NCBI GenBank assembly: GCA_016195295.1
Contig: JACPZV010000051.1
Coordinates: forward strand, 1-23,948
DNA from: Acidobacteriota bacterium
Lineage (GTDB): Bacteria > Acidobacteriota > Vicinamibacteria > Vicinamibacterales > CAVVIG01
Direction of reading: 5' to 3'
Length of the DNA: 23,948 nucleotides
Every line of letters begins with the position of its first letter. Position 1 is the first letter of the stretch. Positions 21,460-23,948 of the stretch are shown here, piece by piece. Position numbers and translations under genes: made by a program. The notes beneath the pieces were generated by a model. That model did no database searches, had not been told where the DNA came from, and saw only the letters and a program-made list of their open reading frames with translations.

Positions 21460-22346
21460 GCGGGAATTTCCTCGAGCTGGGCAAGCGCATCGCGCAACGC
21501 CGACGCCGCCGATTCCGGGAGAGGCGCGAGCGGCGCACGCGGGACGCCGACGTCGTACCCGACGAGATGAAGCGCGGCTTTGAGTCCCGGCACTCCGTAC
21601 TCCTGACCAAGGAGCCGCGCCAGCGGCACCAGCTGGCGTTGCAGCGCGAGCGCTTCCTGATGACGGCCCGCGCGCGTGAGCTCGAACAATCGCACGCAGG
21701 CTTCGGGCACGACGCACGCCAGCGCCAAAATGCCGCCGACGGCACCGACACAAAGCGCCGAGTAAAAGGTGCCGGCGGTGCCGGCGAGCACGCTGAAGTC
21801 GTCTGGCGTGCCCGACACGAGATCGGCAATCCTCGCGGCGTCGCCCCCCGATTCCTTCATGCCGATGATGTTCGGGTGCGCCGCGAGCCGCGTCACGGCG
21901 GCCGGCAAGAGATTCACGCCAGTCAGCGCCGTGAAGTTATAGAGAAGGATCGGCACCGGCGACGCGTCGGCGACCGCCGTGTAATGGCGGACGAACGCAT
22001 CGTGGGTCATTTGTGTCTTGAAAAAGCTTGGCGTGCGCACGAGCACCGCATCGGCGCCGTGCTCGGCCGCGCGCTTGGCCGCGCGAACGGCGGCCTGCGT
22101 CGACTCGCGGCCGGTCCCGACGATGAACCCGCGATTGGAAGGCACGGCCTCGCGCGCGGCCACGATCACGCGATCGGATTCGAAGTCGTCCATCAGGACG
22201 GCTTCCCCGTTGGACCCGAGCACGATGAAGCCGCTGAGCGGCCGCGTCACCCACCGTGCGAGCGCCGCGCGCAGTCGCGTGGTATCGACGCGGTCCTGTT
22301 CGTCGAACGGCGTCGGAATCGGCGCGAAGACGCCGGCGAGGTTCAT
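21456..22346 (-). CDS. DHDPS-family aldolase, 4-hydroxy-2-oxoglutarate aldolase-like
   Basis: The 296-residue TIM-barrel aldolase has GSNGE at 44-48 in place of the GTTGE of true DapA. Tyr136 lies in LLYNF, and the Schiff-base Lys164 in GMKESGGD. AGTAGTFYSALCVGAVGG and GVPGLKAALHLVGYDVG, then PRAPL, also match the pattern I recall for human HOGA1, which splits 4-hydroxy-2-oxoglutarate into pyruvate and glyoxylate. It is therefore probably not lysine-pathway DapA. The ATG overlaps the DppC-type permease stop, and its own stop overlaps the aminotransferase start, both as ATGA. Specificity within this broad family is uncertain. Confidence 0.8.
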   Translation of the reverse strand: MNLAGVFAPIPTPFDEQDRVDTTRLRAALARWVTRPLSGFIVLGSNGEAVLMDDFESDRVIVAAREAVPSNRGFIVGTGRESTQAAVRAAKRAAEHGADAVLVRTPSFFKTQMTHDAFVRHYTAVADASPVPILLYNFTALTGVNLLPAAVTRLAAHPNIIGMKESGGDAARIADLVSGTPDDFSVLAGTAGTFYSALCVGAVGGILALACVVPEACVRLFELTRAGRHQEALALQRQLVPLARLLGQEYGVPGLKAALHLVGYDVGVPRAPLAPLPESAASALRDALAQLEEIPA

Positions 22347-23350
22347 CTCAACGATTCTAGTCCACTCCTGCGGCCCTCGAGCGCGAGGTTGAGGCCGAGC
22401 ACGATCAAAAACATCGCGGCGGCCGGGCTCAGCAGCCACGGAAAGTCCGCGAAGCGGATATTCGACGCGTCGTGCAGCATCGTGCCCCAGCTCGCCACGG
22501 GCTCGGGAAACCCCAGTCCCACGTACGACAAGGTCGCCTCGGCCACGATGAACGCGGGAACGAGCAGCGTCATCTCGACGGCGATGAACCCGCGGGCCGC
22601 GGGCAGGAGATGTCTCGTCAGCAGCCGTGCATCGCTCGCGCCGAGGGCTTGCGCGGCCGCCGCGTAGTCCAGCGCGCGCTCGGTACGCACGATGGCGCGC
22701 ACGCCGCGCGCGATGAACGGGGCGCCGACGATGGCGAAGATTCCAGCGAGGAGGAAGAACACGACGGCCGGCGCGAGCACGGGGGGCAGGACGGCCCGAA
22801 GCGCGAGCGCGACGTACGTCGCCGGCAGCACCATCACGAAATCCGTCGCGCGCATCATCAAGTCGTCTATGGCGCCGCCCGCGTAGCCGGCGACGCCGCC
22901 GATCGCCGTGCCGAGGAGCATGGCGCCGAGCGCGGCGGCGGCCGCGAGGCTCAACGAAATCCGCGCGCCAAACAGCAGGCGACTGAAGACGTCGCGGCCG
23001 TAGCTGTCGGCGCCGAGCAGCAGGAGCGGCGCGCGGTCGTCCTCGCTCGAGACGAGGTGGCCGCCCGAGAACCACGTGAGCGGAACGCGCGCCGACCGAT
23101 CCGCGTCGTACCGCTGTTCGAGTTGATTGACGAGGCGCCAGCGATAGATGAACGGCGCATGCCAGGCGCCCTCCGCGTCTTGCAGGTGCGGCGTCGTGGG
23201 CGGCGCGTTGAGCAGTCCGCGGTACTGATCGTCGACGGCGTGGGGCGCGAGCGCGGGCGCCGCCGCCGCGGCCGCCAGCGCGATCGCCACGAGCGCGCCG
23301 CCAACACGGCTGTAGCGCGGCCCGCGTGAACTGTCGCGCGGCCCGTTCAT
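22343..23350 (-). CDS. Peptide-type ABC transporter permease, DppC/OppC family
   Basis: The product has 335 residues. A single N-terminal membrane segment (GALVAIALAAAAAAPALAP) precedes a long extracytoplasmic stretch at about residues 40-105, rich in Tyr, Arg and Pro. LLGADSYGRDVFSRLLFGAR is the family signature. A run of about five membrane helices follows. The cytoplasmic EAA-like loop YAAAAQALGASDARLLTRHLLPA, contacting the ATPase, is present. SYVGLGFPEPVASWGTML is the typical DppC C-terminal motif. It overlaps the partial DppB gene upstream and the aldolase downstream, each by ATGA. No substrate-binding protein or ATPase is in the window; they may lie beyond the right edge. Confidence 0.88.
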   Translation of the reverse strand: MNGPRDSSRGPRYSRVGGALVAIALAAAAAAPALAPHAVDDQYRGLLNAPPTTPHLQDAEGAWHAPFIYRWRLVNQLEQRYDADRSARVPLTWFSGGHLVSSEDDRAPLLLLGADSYGRDVFSRLLFGARISLSLAAAAALGAMLLGTAIGGVAGYAGGAIDDLMMRATDFVMVLPATYVALALRAVLPPVLAPAVVFFLLAGIFAIVGAPFIARGVRAIVRTERALDYAAAAQALGASDARLLTRHLLPAARGFIAVEMTLLVPAFIVAEATLSYVGLGFPEPVASWGTMLHDASNIRFADFPWLLSPAAAMFLIVLGLNLALEGRRSGLESLR

Positions 23351-23948
23351 GCTCTCCCCCGCGGGTCGACGAGTGCGAGCGCGAGATCGGAGACAAGCGT
23401 CCCAAAGGCGAGCAACATCGCGCCCGCGCCGGCGCACCCGGCCACGAGGTAGACGTCGCGCGAGCGGAGCGCGCCGAGCATCAAATTGCCGAGGCCGGGC
23501 CAGGCGGTGATGAATTCGACGGCGAACGATCCGCTGAGCAGCGTGCCGACGATCAACCCGTAGACGGCGGCGACCGGACGCAGCGCCGCCTTCAGCGCGT
23601 CGCGCCACACGACACGTGACCGCGGGACGCCGCGCGCCAGCGTCGCCATCACGAACGGCTGATCGACGACTTCACGCATCGCTTGCGCCTGCACGCGCTC
23701 GAGCATGGCCGCAAGCGGCAACCCGATCGCCGCCGCGGGCACGATGAGATGGCGAATCAGATCGAACAGGGCGCCGCCGGGCGGCACGTGCGCCGACCGC
23801 ATTCCGCCGATCGGCAGCCAGCCGGTACGCGCGGCGAGAAACACGAGGAAGAGCGACGTCAACAGCGGCGGCATCGAGAGAAGGCCCAGCGACACCGATC
23901 GAATCGCGCTCGGGATGAAGCCCTGGCGGCGGCTGCCGCTGATGACGC
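23347..23948 (-). CDS. Peptide-type ABC transporter permease, DppB/OppB family (N-terminus beyond right edge)
   Basis: The visible 200 residues are the C-terminal part of a DppB-like inner-membrane permease. The frame is open through the window end. MPPLLTSLFLVFLAARTGWLPIGGM matches the helix and 'WlPxgG' loop after the first domain. LIVPAAAIGLPLAAMLERVQ leads into the EAA-type loop FVMATLARGVPRSRVVWRDALKAALRP. TLLSGSFAVEFITAWPGLGNLML is the family signature, followed by a final helix pair. The stop overlaps the DppC start as ATGA. Together they would form the membrane channel of a peptide or nickel-type importer. Confidence 0.88.
   Translation of the reverse strand, partial: VISGSRRQGFIPSAIRSVSLGLLSMPPLLTSLFLVFLAARTGWLPIGGMRSAHVPPGGALFDLIRHLIVPAAAIGLPLAAMLERVQAQAMREVVDQPFVMATLARGVPRSRVVWRDALKAALRPVAAVYGLIVGTLLSGSFAVEFITAWPGLGNLMLGALRSRDVYLVAGCAGAGAMLLAFGTLVSDLALALVDPRGRA

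Noticed and set aside
21456..22346. Assignment of the aldolase as lysine-pathway DapA
   Set aside because: The GTTGE motif of DapA is GSNGE here, the C-terminal motifs fit HOGA-like enzymes better, and the gene is coupled to an aminotransferase, not to lysine genes.
1..23948. CRISPR array, tRNA/rRNA gene, transposase or prophage genes
   Set aside because: Read through on both strands; no spaced direct repeats, cloverleaf-like sequences or mobile-element enzymes were seen.

Overview
This window is GC-rich, densely packed and mostly core bacterial chromosome. It encodes LpxC, so the host makes lipid A and is Gram-negative. It also has lipoprotein signal peptides, an ECF-type sigma factor, a CaiB/BaiF enzyme and a large set of short intergenic inverted repeats. 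The gene content and protein style suggest an Acidobacteriota lineage, most like Vicinamibacteria. That assignment is an inference from memory of such genomes, not from a search. I see no rRNA, tRNA, CRISPR array, transposase or prophage gene.

Layout. At the left edge is the N-terminal part of dprA (minus strand). A divergent plus-strand run follows: a small secreted TPR protein, an overlapping lipoprotein, then the classic block rplU-rpmA-obgE-nadD-rsfS-comF. This block covers ribosome assembly, NAD synthesis and a competence-type phosphoribosyltransferase. It runs tail-to-tail into a minus-strand lysA-tmk pair whose end overlaps comF. Divergent from lysA is a compact three-gene unit: an ECF-like sigma factor, a STAS-domain protein and an 88-residue protein of unknown function. 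Next, on the minus strand, are lpxC and uvrA, followed by a plus-strand SAM methyltransferase, a minus-strand CaiB/BaiF protein and an APC amino-acid permease. A coupled pair then encodes an HNH endonuclease and an IPT/TIG plus beta-propeller protein.

The right end (about 18.2-23.9 kb) is one tightly coupled minus-strand operon. Its order is DppB-type permease, DppC-type permease, a 4-hydroxy-2-oxoglutarate aldolase-like protein, an alanine-glyoxylate-type aminotransferase, an M48 lipoprotein protease with a LysM-like tail, and a monofunctional transglycosylase. Every junction is an ATGA overlap except one, which has a 2-nt gap. The aldolase and aminotransferase fit as consecutive steps: one would release glyoxylate and the other would convert it to glycine. 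Facing this operon is a plus-strand NlpC/P60 lipoprotein gene that has lost its catalytic centre through an internal deletion and frameshift.

No clear new defence or mobile system is visible. The points most worth a second look are the aldolase/aminotransferase operon, the broken NlpC/P60 gene, the sigma-STAS-small-protein unit, the atypical MtgA, and the structured intergenic repeats. The strongest of these repeats is a near-perfect 35-bp inverted repeat that fills the rpmA-obgE gap.
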